Counted from the first letter of the stretch, positions 34,937 through 44,633 are shown. The stretch: 64,000 nt of DNA from an uncultured Blautia sp. (GCF_934371575.1 NZ_CAKRNY010000003.1:75505-139504); one strand, 5' to 3'. A program made the numbers and translations. The notes: a model not told the origin generated them from the sequence alone.

Positions 34937-36943
34937 CTATTTCTGATAAGTCTCTTCCACTGCTTTTCCTATCAAATCCTCATCTGTAAGATAAGGAATT
35001 GTGATCTGGCTTTCTCCTGCGTATTTTTCGTTATATTCCTTTACAACGGACATTGCATTTTCATTTCTGGCCCAGCTTCTTCTTGCCACGCCTCCCATAA
35101 CGTCCCAGAGAATTGCATCCTTGATCACTTCATCGACACGTTTGCTTCCATCCAGCACCAGACCGAAACCACCATTGATTGCTTTTCCGATTCCTACTCC
35201 GCCGCCATTGTGAAGAGCCACCAGACTCATTCCTCTGGCTGCATTTCCCACGTAACACTGTACTGCCATATCTGCCATTACATTAGAACCATCCTTAATA
35301 TTGGAAGTCTCACGGAATGGAGAATCAGTACCACTTACATCGTGGTGGTCACGCCCGATCATTACCGGACCAATTACCCCTTTTCGTACAAGCTCATTAA
35401 ATTTCAACGCAATATTAACTCTTCCAATTGCATCCTGATATAAGATTCTCGCCTGAGTTCCGACTACAAGCTTATTCTTCTCGGCATCCCTGATCCAATT
35501 GTAATTGTCCAGATCCTGATATCTGCGCTCTTTATCAATGCAGCTCATAGCTGCATGATCTGTTGTGATCAGATCCTCTGCTTTTCCGGAAAGGCATACC
35601 CATCTGAACGGACCATATCCATAGTCAAACAGCTGCGGTCCCATAATATCTTCCACGTAAGATGGGAAAATAAAACCATCCTTCACGTCGCCTGTCTTGG
35701 ATACTTCTGTTACCCCGGCATCGTAAACTGCTTTTAAGAATGAGTTTCCATAATCAAAGAAGTAGGTTCCATCCTCATGGCATTTCACAATACATTCAAA
35801 ATGTCTGCGCAGTGTTTTATCTACCAGACTGCAGAATTTTTCCCGGTCATCAGCCAGCATCCGGGTTCTCTCTTCAAATGTGATCCCCTGTGGACAATAG
35901 CCGCCTTCATAAGGTACATGACAGGAAGTCTGGTCAGAAAGGAGGTCAATATGAATCTTATTTTCAATTGCATACTCCAGAAGATCCACAATATTTCCAT
36001 GATAGGCAATGGAATAGGCTTCTTTTTTCTCCATCCATTTTTTTGCCGATGCAAATACTTCCGGAAGGCTGTCTGAATATTCTCTTACCCAGCCCTGATC
36101 CAGTCTCGTTTTAATTCTGGAAAGATCAACCTCTGCGATAATTCCAACTGCCCCGGCAATTTCAGCAGCCTTTGGCTGTGCTCCACTCATTCCGCCTAAG
36201 CCTGAGCTTACGAAAAGCTTTCCGGCAAGATTTCCATTCATTGGAATTCCAAGCTCCAGTCGTCCTGCATTTAAAAGTGTATTATAAGTTCCATGTACAA
36301 TTCCCTGTGGTCCAATATACATCCAGCCTCCGGCAGTCATCTGTCCATAGTTGGCCACGCCCATTTCTTCTGCAATTTCCCAGTCTTTCTGATTATCAAA
36401 TTCTCCAATCATAATGGCATTTGTGGTTGTTACACGAGGCGCTTCCGGACGTGATTTAAACAATCCCAGAGGGTGTCCTGACTCCATGACCAGTGTTGTG
36501 TCTTCTGTCAGATTTTCCAGATATTTTTTTATAAGCCGATACTGCATCCAGTTCTGGCAGACAGAACCGGTCTCTCCATAAGTAACCAGTTCATAAGGAT
36601 ATAAAGCCACTTCAAAATCAAGATTGTTGTCGATCATAACCTGAAATGCTTTTCCCTCTACACATTTTCCCTTATATTCATCAATGGGTTTTCCATATAT
36701 ACGTCCTGACGGGCGGAAGCGGTATCCGTAAATTCTTCCGTATGTATACAGCTCATTCAGAAATTCCGGAATCAGTTTTTCGTGATATTTCGGATCAATA
36801 TAACGAAGTGCATTTTTTAATGCAATTTTCGTCTGCTCTTTCGTAAGGTGAAATCCTCTGGACGGCGCGCGTCTGATTCCAGGTACAAATTCCGGCATTT
36901 CCGGCAGTTCCTCATCTAATTTGATCGTCATTACTTTTTCCAT
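34937..36943 (-). CDS. hutU: Urocanate-hydratase-family enzyme, possibly thiourocanate hydratase
   Basis: About 668 residues, the long form of urocanate hydratase rather than the shorter 550-residue form of Bacillus and Pseudomonas. Family motifs are MTAGGWMYIGPQGIVHG and SGLGGMSGAQPKAAE for NAD binding, and DYGYGPFRWVCLSG with the catalytic-region Cys. The start at 36943 follows AAGGAG; the ATG at 36964 overlaps the upstream stop. The enzyme adds water across urocanate. If the lyase in this operon produces thiourocanate, this would be the thiourocanate hydratase. No imidazolonepropionase, formiminotransferase or formiminoglutamase gene follows, so a standard Hut pathway is not encoded here. 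Confidence 0.88.
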   Translation of the reverse strand: MEKVMTIKLDEELPEMPEFVPGIRRAPSRGFHLTKEQTKIALKNALRYIDPKYHEKLIPEFLNELYTYGRIYGYRFRPSGRIYGKPIDEYKGKCVEGKAFQVMIDNNLDFEVALYPYELVTYGETGSVCQNWMQYRLIKKYLENLTEDTTLVMESGHPLGLFKSRPEAPRVTTTNAIMIGEFDNQKDWEIAEEMGVANYGQMTAGGWMYIGPQGIVHGTYNTLLNAGRLELGIPMNGNLAGKLFVSSGLGGMSGAQPKAAEIAGAVGIIAEVDLSRIKTRLDQGWVREYSDSLPEVFASAKKWMEKKEAYSIAYHGNIVDLLEYAIENKIHIDLLSDQTSCHVPYEGGYCPQGITFEERTRMLADDREKFCSLVDKTLRRHFECIVKCHEDGTYFFDYGNSFLKAVYDAGVTEVSKTGDVKDGFIFPSYVEDIMGPQLFDYGYGPFRWVCLSGKAEDLITTDHAAMSCIDKERRYQDLDNYNWIRDAEKNKLVVGTQARILYQDAIGRVNIALKFNELVRKGVIGPVMIGRDHHDVSGTDSPFRETSNIKDGSNVMADMAVQCYVGNAARGMSLVALHNGGGVGIGKAINGGFGLVLDGSKRVDEVIKDAILWDVMGGVARRSWARNENAMSVVKEYNEKYAGESQITIPYLTDEDLIGKAVEETYQK

Positions 36944-36960
36944 AATAAGCTGTCTCCTTT

Positions 36961-37893
36961 TCATTTATTTTTACTTTCTCTGTTTACAATCTCTATTGCC
37001 TGTCCTGGACAGGCGGTGCTGCAGATTCCACACCCAATACATCTTTCCGGAAGGAAATGCACTTTTCGGTCTTTTTTTACAAAGGCTTCCATAGGACATC
37101 TCTTTGCACACTTTCCGCAATGGATACAGTTCTCGTCTTTCCATCTGGCAATGGTATGCGTAATCGGAAATGTTCCGATCAGATTCAGTTTTTTTGCTGT
37201 CTGATACTCAAAGCAACAGTCTCCACAGCAGTTACACATTCCATAGCTGCCTTCCAGTGTGTGGACCAGCCCTTCCTTATCAAGAGTTTTTACCAGTTCT
37301 TTTGCCTCTTCCCTGCTTATTTTTCTGGCATGTCCTCTGTCTGCCGGAGAGTTGATTCCGGAATAAAAGGATATGCACGTTTCACGGGAATGCTTACATC
37401 TTTCAAAAATACTTCTGCAATCACAAAGGCAGACGTAAAAAGGTCCATCCTGGGCATCCAAAGCTTCAAGGGCATCTTCAAGAGGTACTACCTTATCATT
37501 TCTCTCTCCCTTCTCCCAAAGCGGGCGATTCAGTCGGATAAATTCTTCCAGATACCACTCACTGATTTCCTGTCTTGCAGCTTCAGGAATTTCATGCCAT
37601 TTCTCATTTTCAAACTGGCAGAACACCCCTAACCTTGTATAAAAATCTCCGATTCCATACGCCAGAGGATTTTTTTCATCTTTATTCAGAACAGCCCGGC
37701 TATAAGCTGAATTTATTAATTTTTCTGCCTGTTCTACTTCCAAATGCATATTCTCTGCCAACTGTAACGGGAAGAAACTATTGGTTCCCATATGTGCGAT
37801 TATCTCCAGCTCCGAACCGGTTAAATATTTGTCCAGATACTTTTGCGCACATATTGGAATATGAAAAATTTTATAGACATATCCTATATCCAT
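36961..37893 (-). CDS. Cysteine-rich ferredoxin-type protein
   Basis: 310 residues. The C-terminal 60 hold two [4Fe-4S] motifs, CIHCGKCAKRCPMEA and CIGCGICSTACPGQA. The middle has more clustered Cys (CLCDCRSIFERC; MCNCCGDCC). The N-terminal 120 residues are a helical region that I do not recognise beyond similarity to oxidoreductase-associated 4Fe-4S proteins. No membrane segments. It is the first gene of the catabolic operon and could accept electrons from the molybdenum hydroxylase encoded upstream, or feed a reductase step. The function is inferred. Confidence 0.78.
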   Translation of the reverse strand: MDIGYVYKIFHIPICAQKYLDKYLTGSELEIIAHMGTNSFFPLQLAENMHLEVEQAEKLINSAYSRAVLNKDEKNPLAYGIGDFYTRLGVFCQFENEKWHEIPEAARQEISEWYLEEFIRLNRPLWEKGERNDKVVPLEDALEALDAQDGPFYVCLCDCRSIFERCKHSRETCISFYSGINSPADRGHARKISREEAKELVKTLDKEGLVHTLEGSYGMCNCCGDCCFEYQTAKKLNLIGTFPITHTIARWKDENCIHCGKCAKRCPMEAFVKKDRKVHFLPERCIGCGICSTACPGQAIEIVNRESKNK

Positions 37894-38034
37894 CTTTTGC
37901 CTCCAATCTTTACAGCACCAGCAATTAATCTAATTATCTGTTATACAAGAAAAGCCGCAGCTGTAAACCTCCCGGTTTCAGTCACGACTTTGTGAATTCT
38001 TGTTTCTATGCACCTAACTATAACAACCTGTAGT
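37894..38034 (-). promoter_or_regulatory. Gap with possible internal promoter of the catabolic operon
   Basis: The 141-bp gap between the Mo-hydroxylase FAD subunit and the ferredoxin gene contains, on the minus strand, TTTACA, a 16-bp spacer and TATAAC. This suggests a second promoter for the seven-gene operon in addition to read-through. Confidence 0.4.
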
Positions 38035-38913
38035 CTATAAACCGTCAAAAAATTTCATTCTCTCTGCAAGATCCCATACAACGCCTTTCACAGCGCGTTC
38101 CTTGTAAAGCTGTTCTGCCTCTGTGATTTTCAATCTCGGCGGGCGCCCCCTTTTCAGCCTGATGTTTCTGATGATTCCTTCCAGTTCTTCTGCAAGGTTC
38201 TTTCTTATCTCCGGATTATGCATCAGCTCAAAGGCTGTACAAAAACCAGCTATCACTACAGGATGCAGATCTACCGCTCCCATACAGATTTTTAAATTCT
38301 CATTCTCCCATGCAGCGCAAAGAGAAATCTGGGCTATTGTCACTTCTCTCCGGCTGCCAAGCTTGATAAAACAGCTTTTTTGCGTTTCTCTGACAGGAAG
38401 ATACATTGCCAGAAGCAGTTCTCCTGCAAGCAGGGTACTGCGTCCTTTTTCATCCAGAAAATCTGTAATGGAACACCTTCTCATCCTGCCTTTTGCATCC
38501 ATAATTTCCACTTCTGCATCATATAGATACATACAGGGAAGCATATCTCCTGCCGGAGAGGCGTTGCACAAATTTCCTCCCAGAGTTCCTTTATTTCGGA
38601 TCTGTCTGGAACCAACATGGGAACAGGCATCTCTCAATGCAAGAAAATACTTCTGTACCAAAGGGCTTTCTTCTGCCATGGTATGTGTCACCATAGAACC
38701 AATTTTCAGCCATCCGTTTTCTATTTGTATCTCCTGAAGCTCCTTCAGCATACAAAGGCTTATTATTTTGTCTGTCTCCAGATTTTTTTCCCTCATTTTC
38801 ACAATAAGGTCTGTTCCTCCAGCCAGAATGCGGCTCTTCGGTGTCATTGAAGCAAGACAGGATTCAAGCGCTTCCATTGTTTCCGGCTGCATATATTCCA
38901 TATCTTCAAACAT
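38035..38913 (-). CDS. Molybdenum hydroxylase FAD-binding subunit (XdhB/CoxM-like)
   Basis: About 292 residues. FAD_binding_5 motifs are present: ILAGGTDLIVKMREK and the IRNKGTLGGNLCNASPAGDMLP loop, then the CO-dehydrogenase flavoprotein C-terminal domain (KLGSRREVTIAQISLCAAW). The start at 38913 follows GGAGAGG; it overlaps the end of the [2Fe-2S] subunit gene. With the flanking genes it forms a xanthine-dehydrogenase-type enzyme that hydroxylates heterocycles, the FAD passing electrons to an acceptor. Confidence 0.9.
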   Translation of the reverse strand: MFEDMEYMQPETMEALESCLASMTPKSRILAGGTDLIVKMREKNLETDKIISLCMLKELQEIQIENGWLKIGSMVTHTMAEESPLVQKYFLALRDACSHVGSRQIRNKGTLGGNLCNASPAGDMLPCMYLYDAEVEIMDAKGRMRRCSITDFLDEKGRSTLLAGELLLAMYLPVRETQKSCFIKLGSRREVTIAQISLCAAWENENLKICMGAVDLHPVVIAGFCTAFELMHNPEIRKNLAEELEGIIRNIRLKRGRPPRLKITEAEQLYKERAVKGVVWDLAERMKFFDGL

Positions 38914-39385
38914 CCTGTTCCTCTCCTTTCCCGGCATCTGCGGCTTCCCTGACAGCTTCCCGTATTTCCCTGTAACCGGAGCAGCGGCAGATATTTCCAG
39001 CCAATGCCCTTTTGATCTGCTCATCTGTCGGATTCGGTACTTTCATCAACAACGCTTTTGCAGACATAATCATCCCGGAAGTGCAAAAACCACACTGAAT
39101 AGCTGATTTTCGTATAAAGGCTTTCTGAAGTGCATCCAGTTCTCCGTTTTTTTCCAGACCTTCGATTGTGAGCAGTTCCTTTCCCTGTAACTGACCGGTC
39201 AGTGTCAGACATGCATGAACCGCCTCTCCGTCCAGAATTACGGTACAGGCGCCACACTCACCTTCCCCACAGCCCTCTTTGGTTCCTGTCAGCTGAAGCT
39301 CTTCACGGATAAAATCCAGCAGGCGCATACTTCCCGAAGCTTCCATAACCCGTTCTTCCCCGTTTACTTTGAAGTTCAAAACCAT
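38906..39385 (-). CDS. Molybdenum hydroxylase [2Fe-2S] subunit (XdhC/CoxS-like)
   Basis: 159 residues. Plant-type ferredoxin cluster motif CGEGECGACTVILDG and second cluster motif CGFCTSGMIMSAKA...CRCSGYREI, the standard two-cluster small subunit. It transfers electrons between the molybdenum cofactor and FAD. It lies between the large subunit gene (22 nt apart) and the FAD subunit gene (8-nt overlap). Confidence 0.93.
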   Translation of the reverse strand: MVLNFKVNGEERVMEASGSMRLLDFIREELQLTGTKEGCGEGECGACTVILDGEAVHACLTLTGQLQGKELLTIEGLEKNGELDALQKAFIRKSAIQCGFCTSGMIMSAKALLMKVPNPTDEQIKRALAGNICRCSGYREIREAVREAADAGKGEEQDV

Positions 39386-39406
39386 ACTTTACCTCCCGTT
39401 TTCGCC

Positions 39407-41704
39407 TTATTGTACTTTTTCTGACATTTTCTTTTCCCAGGCAGCCAGAATAACCGCCGGTGTCATTGGGACATGCTCTATTTCCACATCCAGTGCAAAC
39501 CTCACAGCTGCCAGAATCGCAGGTGCAACAGGAACTATCGTTACTTCACCAATGGATTTCGCTCCATATGGACCATGTTCTTCCGGTTCTTCAATAAATA
39601 TCACATCATAATCCGGCATTTCACAAATATTTGCAGCATCATAATTTTTAAGATTTGTAATAAGATTCTCACCAGTCCTTGGATCCAGCTTTATCTCTTC
39701 ACAAAGCGCCATTCCCATTCCCTGCTGGATTCCGGATCCCACCTGACCACGGCAGAGATCCGGATTGATTGCCCGTCCTATATCGTGAACAGAGAGACAA
39801 TGCAGGATCTTCACTGCACCGGTAAAGGTGTCCACCCTCAATTCTGTAAAATGTGCAGCGGCCACACCAGGATTTGCCTTCGCCTTTGCAGTTGCCTGTG
39901 CAAATATATCTTCCTGCTTCACAGATAAGCTGTAGCGCACCAGTTCTGTAATTGTAATCTTCTCATTTTTTGTTTTCTCCACATAACAACAGCCGTTTTC
40001 ATAACAAAACGATGCCTTCGGGATTCCCGTTTTTTCAGAAGCTAGCTGTTTCAGCAGGTCAATCAGGCGCTCACAGCACAGTATCACCGCCTGCCCCTGC
40101 ATATAGACAGAACGGCTTGCATAGCAGCCATAATCATAGAAATTTTTATCGGTATCTCCTTCTCCAAGTTCAATCTGGTCAATATCCACTTCCAGGCATT
40201 CCGCAGCTATTTTCCGAAGCGCCAGAACGGTTCCGCATCCATGATCATGAACACAGACATTCAGAATCACGCTTCCATCTTCCTGTATCCGCGCCGCACA
40301 GATTCCTGCATCAAAAGGATCCGGGTAAAAAGAACTTGTATGTGAACCCAGTGCCATTCCCACTCCATAGCGGTATCTTCCGTTCTCGCTGTTTCTGGCT
40401 TTGCAGGCAGCCTTTCGTTTTTCCCACTGAAAAAAATCTCTTCCTTTGGTCAAAACCTCCCGAAAATGCACATCTCCAATGGATACTCCTTTCATCAGAT
40501 TGTTTTCTCCACTCTCCATAATGTTGCGAAGTCTGAATTCCACCGGATCTATATTCATTTTCCTGCAAACTGTATCCAGATGACTTTCCATCATAAATGC
40601 CGTCTCCGATGAGCCCCAGCTGCGAAAGCTGCCATTTACAGGTGTATTGGTGCAGACTGTCTGTGCCTGATATTTCATATGGGGAATCCTGTATACCTTT
40701 GCAAGCTTTCCCCCCATTCCTCTGGCATAAGATGGCGAAATCGTCTGATAAGCTCCGCTGTCTAAGGTGCAGTCCACAGAAATACTGCTGATTTTGCCCT
40801 CTGGGGTAACTACACTGGAAAGATCTGCAGTAAAGCTGTGTTTCATCATAGTGTTCGTTATCTCTTCTTCCCGGGTAAATACCAGCCTGACTTTTGCCCC
40901 CAGGTCTTTCGCAATATAAGCTGCAATGGGCTCCAGAATTGTCTCCTGTTTGCAGCCAAATGAACCACCCATAAGCGTTTTCACCACTCTCACTCTGGAA
41001 TATGGCATATGCAGAAAATCCGCTATCGTACTTCTGATTCCAAATACGGTCTGACAGGCAGTATATATTGTCATAAATTTTCTTCCGGGATCATATTCTG
41101 CCGTACATACATGCGTTTCCATGGAAAGATGTGTCATACGGCCAACCTCGCAATGGGTTTTTGTAATGATTCCCGTCTCTTCTGTATTGTTATGTTCTTC
41201 TGTCTCCCATTTTTCTTCACATGGAAGCCGGAATACATTTGGCTCTTTATTGATAAATTCTGTATTTTCTGCAGATGCAGCCTCAACCGTAAGCATAGGC
41301 TGTTCATTTTCATATGTGACCTTCAGTAATTTTACAGCTTTTCTGGCATGCTCTTCCGAATCTGCGCAGACTGCCGCAATTTTTTCTCCATAAAAACGGA
41401 TTTCCGGGCTAAACAGCTGCTCCTGATAGCAAACCTTCTCAAATGTCAGCACTCTGCCCCTGTCATAGTAACTCTGATCTGTGTTAAAGCAGGTATAAAT
41501 CCCTTTTACTCCTGCTGCCTTCCAGGCATCGTCTGTTTCGATCTTCAGTATTCTGCCTCTCGCCACCGTACTTGTAAGCAGACGGATATAAAGCATCTTT
41601 CCAGAATCCTGATCAGCTCCATATTTTGCCTTTCCGGTTGCTTTCGCGTAGGCCAGTTCATTGGACATTTCTTTTCCTACATAACGGTAATTTTTTTCAC
41701 TCAT
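39407..41704 (-). CDS. Molybdenum hydroxylase large subunit (XdhA/CoxL-like)
   Basis: 765 residues of the molybdopterin-binding subunit. Motifs include GGSFGCKQE, NGSFRSWGSSE and SGIQQGMGMALCEE for cofactor binding, and GAKSIGEVTIVP (714-725), where Glu720 aligns with the catalytic Glu of the usual GxGEPP motif although the flanking PP is not kept. Such enzymes add oxygen from water to a carbon next to a ring nitrogen. In this island a (thio)imidazole or hydantoin-type ring would be a logical substrate, but this is inference. The promoter region carries SARP-like repeats. Confidence 0.9.
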   Translation of the reverse strand: MSEKNYRYVGKEMSNELAYAKATGKAKYGADQDSGKMLYIRLLTSTVARGRILKIETDDAWKAAGVKGIYTCFNTDQSYYDRGRVLTFEKVCYQEQLFSPEIRFYGEKIAAVCADSEEHARKAVKLLKVTYENEQPMLTVEAASAENTEFINKEPNVFRLPCEEKWETEEHNNTEETGIITKTHCEVGRMTHLSMETHVCTAEYDPGRKFMTIYTACQTVFGIRSTIADFLHMPYSRVRVVKTLMGGSFGCKQETILEPIAAYIAKDLGAKVRLVFTREEEITNTMMKHSFTADLSSVVTPEGKISSISVDCTLDSGAYQTISPSYARGMGGKLAKVYRIPHMKYQAQTVCTNTPVNGSFRSWGSSETAFMMESHLDTVCRKMNIDPVEFRLRNIMESGENNLMKGVSIGDVHFREVLTKGRDFFQWEKRKAACKARNSENGRYRYGVGMALGSHTSSFYPDPFDAGICAARIQEDGSVILNVCVHDHGCGTVLALRKIAAECLEVDIDQIELGEGDTDKNFYDYGCYASRSVYMQGQAVILCCERLIDLLKQLASEKTGIPKASFCYENGCCYVEKTKNEKITITELVRYSLSVKQEDIFAQATAKAKANPGVAAAHFTELRVDTFTGAVKILHCLSVHDIGRAINPDLCRGQVGSGIQQGMGMALCEEIKLDPRTGENLITNLKNYDAANICEMPDYDVIFIEEPEEHGPYGAKSIGEVTIVPVAPAILAAVRFALDVEIEHVPMTPAVILAAWEKKMSEKVQ

Positions 41705-41746
41705 TTTCTTTTCACCTGCCTTATAAGACCAAGGTAATCTTTTAAA

Positions 41747-41764
41747 GTCAAAAAAGCGTCAAAA
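41747..41764 (-). promoter_or_regulatory. Direct repeats upstream of the Mo-hydroxylase operon
   Basis: On the minus strand TTTTGAC occurs twice with starts 11 bp apart (41764-41758 and 41753-41747), just before the large-subunit gene. The same TTTGAC element at the same spacing occurs in the transporter promoter. The first copy overlaps the regulator's terminator stem. The -10 is weak (GATTAC at 41739-41734, or TATAAG further down). Confidence 0.5.
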
Positions 41765-41786
41765 CAGCTTCCCTGTTTCAACGCTT
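41750..41786 (-). terminator. Terminator of the BTAD regulator gene
   Basis: On the minus strand AAAAGCGTTGAAACAG pairs with CTGTTTTGACGCTTTT around a GGAAG loop, followed by T residues. Confidence 0.75.
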
Positions 41787-41792
41787 TTCTCT

Positions 41793-44633
41793 CTATTCTG
41801 CCTGCTGGTCACGGATTGCTTCCTGAATATGGGCTTCCATCTCCGCTTTTATCCGTACACTGTCTCTCAGATAAAAATCTGCAGACTCTCTGAGGATTTC
41901 TTTGTATTGTTCCGGATGAGTTGCCAGAAGCTTTGCCTGCATCTTTCTCAATATGTACTTTTCCTTGGGAGAGCCTAACTGACGGCACGCATCCATTCCC
42001 TCCTGCATTGCTTTTCTGGATTTTTCAAAGTCCCCCATCTGACAGTAATGTAAACTGCAATATACCTTTGCTGTGGTTCTTCCCATCAGGGTAAAGGAAT
42101 TATCATATAATTCTGATGCCTTCAGGAACATTTTCCAGGCATCCTCAAGCTGTCCCATCTCATAATATACACAGCCAAGATTTGTATAAAATGTTGAACT
42201 TGCTGCAATATTATGTTCAGTACAAACACTTACCGCATATTGAAAATGATAAATTGCTTCTGTATACTGCTGCCTTGCCCTGGCAAGCTCTCCCATATAA
42301 TTATAAACAGCAGCTTCATTCAGAACTGTTCCCTGATCATTTTCTCCATATCTCTCAAAAAGATCGATGGCCGTTCCCAGAACTTTCTCGGCAGTGTCAT
42401 ATTGACACGTCATTATGTAGTAAAGCCCCTGCAGTCTTTTTAAAATTGCTTCCTCTGTCCACAGATCATGCTTCTTTGCAAGAGATAAGCTTTTGTTCAG
42501 ATATATCCACATAACCTTCGGTTCATAAAGCTGGATTCCATAATAGATCATCTCCCGGCAGGCCTTAATATAATATGCCGGATGAGACTGGACATACAAA
42601 TGTTCCAATGCAGCCTTTACATCCCGCACACCTTCCCCATATTGACCGGTCAGAATTTCATATCTTCCGGTGGTTATCAGAAGCCTTGCCGACAGTTCCT
42701 GATACAGTCCACCTTCCTCAAACTGGTTTCTTGCCTTCTTCAGCTGTAACGCCAGATCTTTAAAATAGGTTCCCATATCTGCCGGCAGCGTTTCTTCAAA
42801 ATCCTTGGTCATTGTGGGATACAGTTCAAACATGGAAATCGAAATTTCTTCATACGGACAAATCTGGTATTGCAGGGTTTTCGGGACATTTGACCCTTTA
42901 CTGAAATGGTACACCATCTGGTGATAATACCCCCGTCTTTCTCCGGAAAAATGAGCTTCCATTGCAAAACCAATTTTGTTATGCAGCACTCTTCGCTTGG
43001 TGGGTGTAATTTCAGATGCAACATACTGCTGCAGCTTTTTCTGCTTGAAAAAGAGACGGATTTCTTTCTGTACCATCTGTTCCCCGATCAGGGAGCGAAG
43101 TTCCAGCTCTTCCACAGCCTCCACCACGTTTAAAGTATCCATGCCGCTTACATGCTCCAGTAATTCCAAAACTGCATAATCATTGAATAATGATATAATA
43201 TCCAGCAGTTTTCTGGATTTGGTATTCAGACCCCGCAGACATTCTCCCAATGACGCTTTTTCTGACATTTGATTCTTAACATCAACCGGGGCAGGTTTTA
43301 AAACGATCCTGGTAAATTTGCCTTTTGCCTCCAAAACATCGAAAAAATTGCCAAGCTCTTCGCTGACAACGTCCAGAGCTGTCATTGTGATCAGCATATG
43401 CTGCCGGATTCCCTCTGCCAGCATTAAAAGCAGTCTCCGGCTGTATACATCTGCATAATGGATATTATTTATATTAAGCACCACCGTATGATTCTCTGCC
43501 AGCATTTGGATAATCTGAAAAATCCCATTCTGTACAGCTCGTATATTAAAGCTGCTTGCCATATCAATTGGAAGCGGCACATCTACATTTTCATTTCCAA
43601 ATGTGGGAAAAAACTGTGCAACAGCCTGCAGAACTGCTTTGGGTATCTGAAGCCGGCTTGACCGTATATACTCATCAAGCTGCATGACTGCCGAATTCCA
43701 AATTGCCAGTGGAATATGGCGATCTGAAAAATAGCAGCTCACGTTGATCTTCAGCACGGTTGATTCCTCTATTGAAGATGTTACCTTTTGTATCAGTTCC
43801 GATTTTCCGGCTCCATATTCTCCCGAAACCACCACTGTTTCCACAGCCCCTGAGCAGGCTTCCTCCACAAGCTTCCTGATCTGCTGAACTTCCTTTTCTC
43901 TTCCCGGAATCAGGGAAGTCTCTTTTTCTTCTGCGGCAGTGTCTACCCATTCCAGTCTGATTTCCCGGTAAAGTCTGGTAACTTCCTGCCCGGGAACAAT
44001 TCCCATTTCTTTTTCCAGCAAATGATATAAGCGCTGATAAACGTCAATTGCTTTCAGATAAAGGCCATTTTTCCGGTAAGCCTTCATAAGACGGCCACTC
44101 ACACGCTCATCATAAGGATCCATAAGCCAGTATCTGGAGCAGGCTTCCTCAAGCTTTGAAAGTTCCCTGTCCGGAGTTTCCGCAATTTCACGATACAGAC
44201 GGCTGAGATAGATATTCCGGTAATACTCTCTCCAGTGTTCCAGCCATTCTTCGTAGGATTCTGAATTTTTCACAAAAAATCCGCTTAAAAAATCCCCTTT
44301 ATATAAGGAAACATCCTCTTGCTCCACGAAGCTGTTTATGTCTGTAGTAATGGAAATTTCCGGATTTAAGCTCAGGTTAAAATGCTGTTCCGATACAACC
44401 AGTTCAAATCCAAATGTCTTTTTCAGCATGTAAATTGCATGTCTTAAATTTTTTCTGGAACTTTCATCATCTGCATCTTCCCATAGAAGCGCCGCCGCCT
44501 GCTCTCTGGAAACATGCTTTTCCACCGCCAGGTAATAGAGCAGGGCTTCTGCCTTTTTATAAGGGAAATTTACCGCATTACCGTTCAGAAGAACTTCCGG
44601 CACCTGCAGAAAATGTATTTCAACTTTGTACAT
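41793..44633 (-). CDS. BTAD/SARP-type activator with ATPase and TPR domains
   Basis: 946 residues. Residues about 1-95 form an OmpR-like winged helix (KKAEALLYYLAVEKHVSREQAAALLW, then SSRKNLRHAIYMLKK). About 100-235 is the bacterial transcriptional activation domain (EEACSRYWLMDPYDERVSGRLMKAYR). An AAA-type ATPase with P-loop SGEYGAGKSEL starts near residue 270. The C-terminal third is a run of TPR-like repeats. Large SARP-type regulators use this build to activate promoters with heptamer direct repeats. It is placed between the catabolic genes and the divergent transporter genes and is the obvious regulator of both. The inducer may bind the ATPase/TPR part. Confidence 0.88.
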   Translation of the reverse strand: MYKVEIHFLQVPEVLLNGNAVNFPYKKAEALLYYLAVEKHVSREQAAALLWEDADDESSRKNLRHAIYMLKKTFGFELVVSEQHFNLSLNPEISITTDINSFVEQEDVSLYKGDFLSGFFVKNSESYEEWLEHWREYYRNIYLSRLYREIAETPDRELSKLEEACSRYWLMDPYDERVSGRLMKAYRKNGLYLKAIDVYQRLYHLLEKEMGIVPGQEVTRLYREIRLEWVDTAAEEKETSLIPGREKEVQQIRKLVEEACSGAVETVVVSGEYGAGKSELIQKVTSSIEESTVLKINVSCYFSDRHIPLAIWNSAVMQLDEYIRSSRLQIPKAVLQAVAQFFPTFGNENVDVPLPIDMASSFNIRAVQNGIFQIIQMLAENHTVVLNINNIHYADVYSRRLLLMLAEGIRQHMLITMTALDVVSEELGNFFDVLEAKGKFTRIVLKPAPVDVKNQMSEKASLGECLRGLNTKSRKLLDIISLFNDYAVLELLEHVSGMDTLNVVEAVEELELRSLIGEQMVQKEIRLFFKQKKLQQYVASEITPTKRRVLHNKIGFAMEAHFSGERRGYYHQMVYHFSKGSNVPKTLQYQICPYEEISISMFELYPTMTKDFEETLPADMGTYFKDLALQLKKARNQFEEGGLYQELSARLLITTGRYEILTGQYGEGVRDVKAALEHLYVQSHPAYYIKACREMIYYGIQLYEPKVMWIYLNKSLSLAKKHDLWTEEAILKRLQGLYYIMTCQYDTAEKVLGTAIDLFERYGENDQGTVLNEAAVYNYMGELARARQQYTEAIYHFQYAVSVCTEHNIAASSTFYTNLGCVYYEMGQLEDAWKMFLKASELYDNSFTLMGRTTAKVYCSLHYCQMGDFEKSRKAMQEGMDACRQLGSPKEKYILRKMQAKLLATHPEQYKEILRESADFYLRDSVRIKAEMEAHIQEAIRDQQAE

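Noticed and set aside
34478..35443. 321-codon plus-strand open frame
   Set aside because: It lies antisense to the dehydrogenase-like and urocanate-hydratase genes, which have clear motifs and operon spacing.
30780..36943. Ordinary histidine utilisation (Hut) operon
   Set aside because: The lyase lacks the MIO tripeptide, no imidazolonepropionase or formimino-processing genes are present, and betaine transport plus Mo-hydroxylase and AcnX genes do not belong to that pathway.
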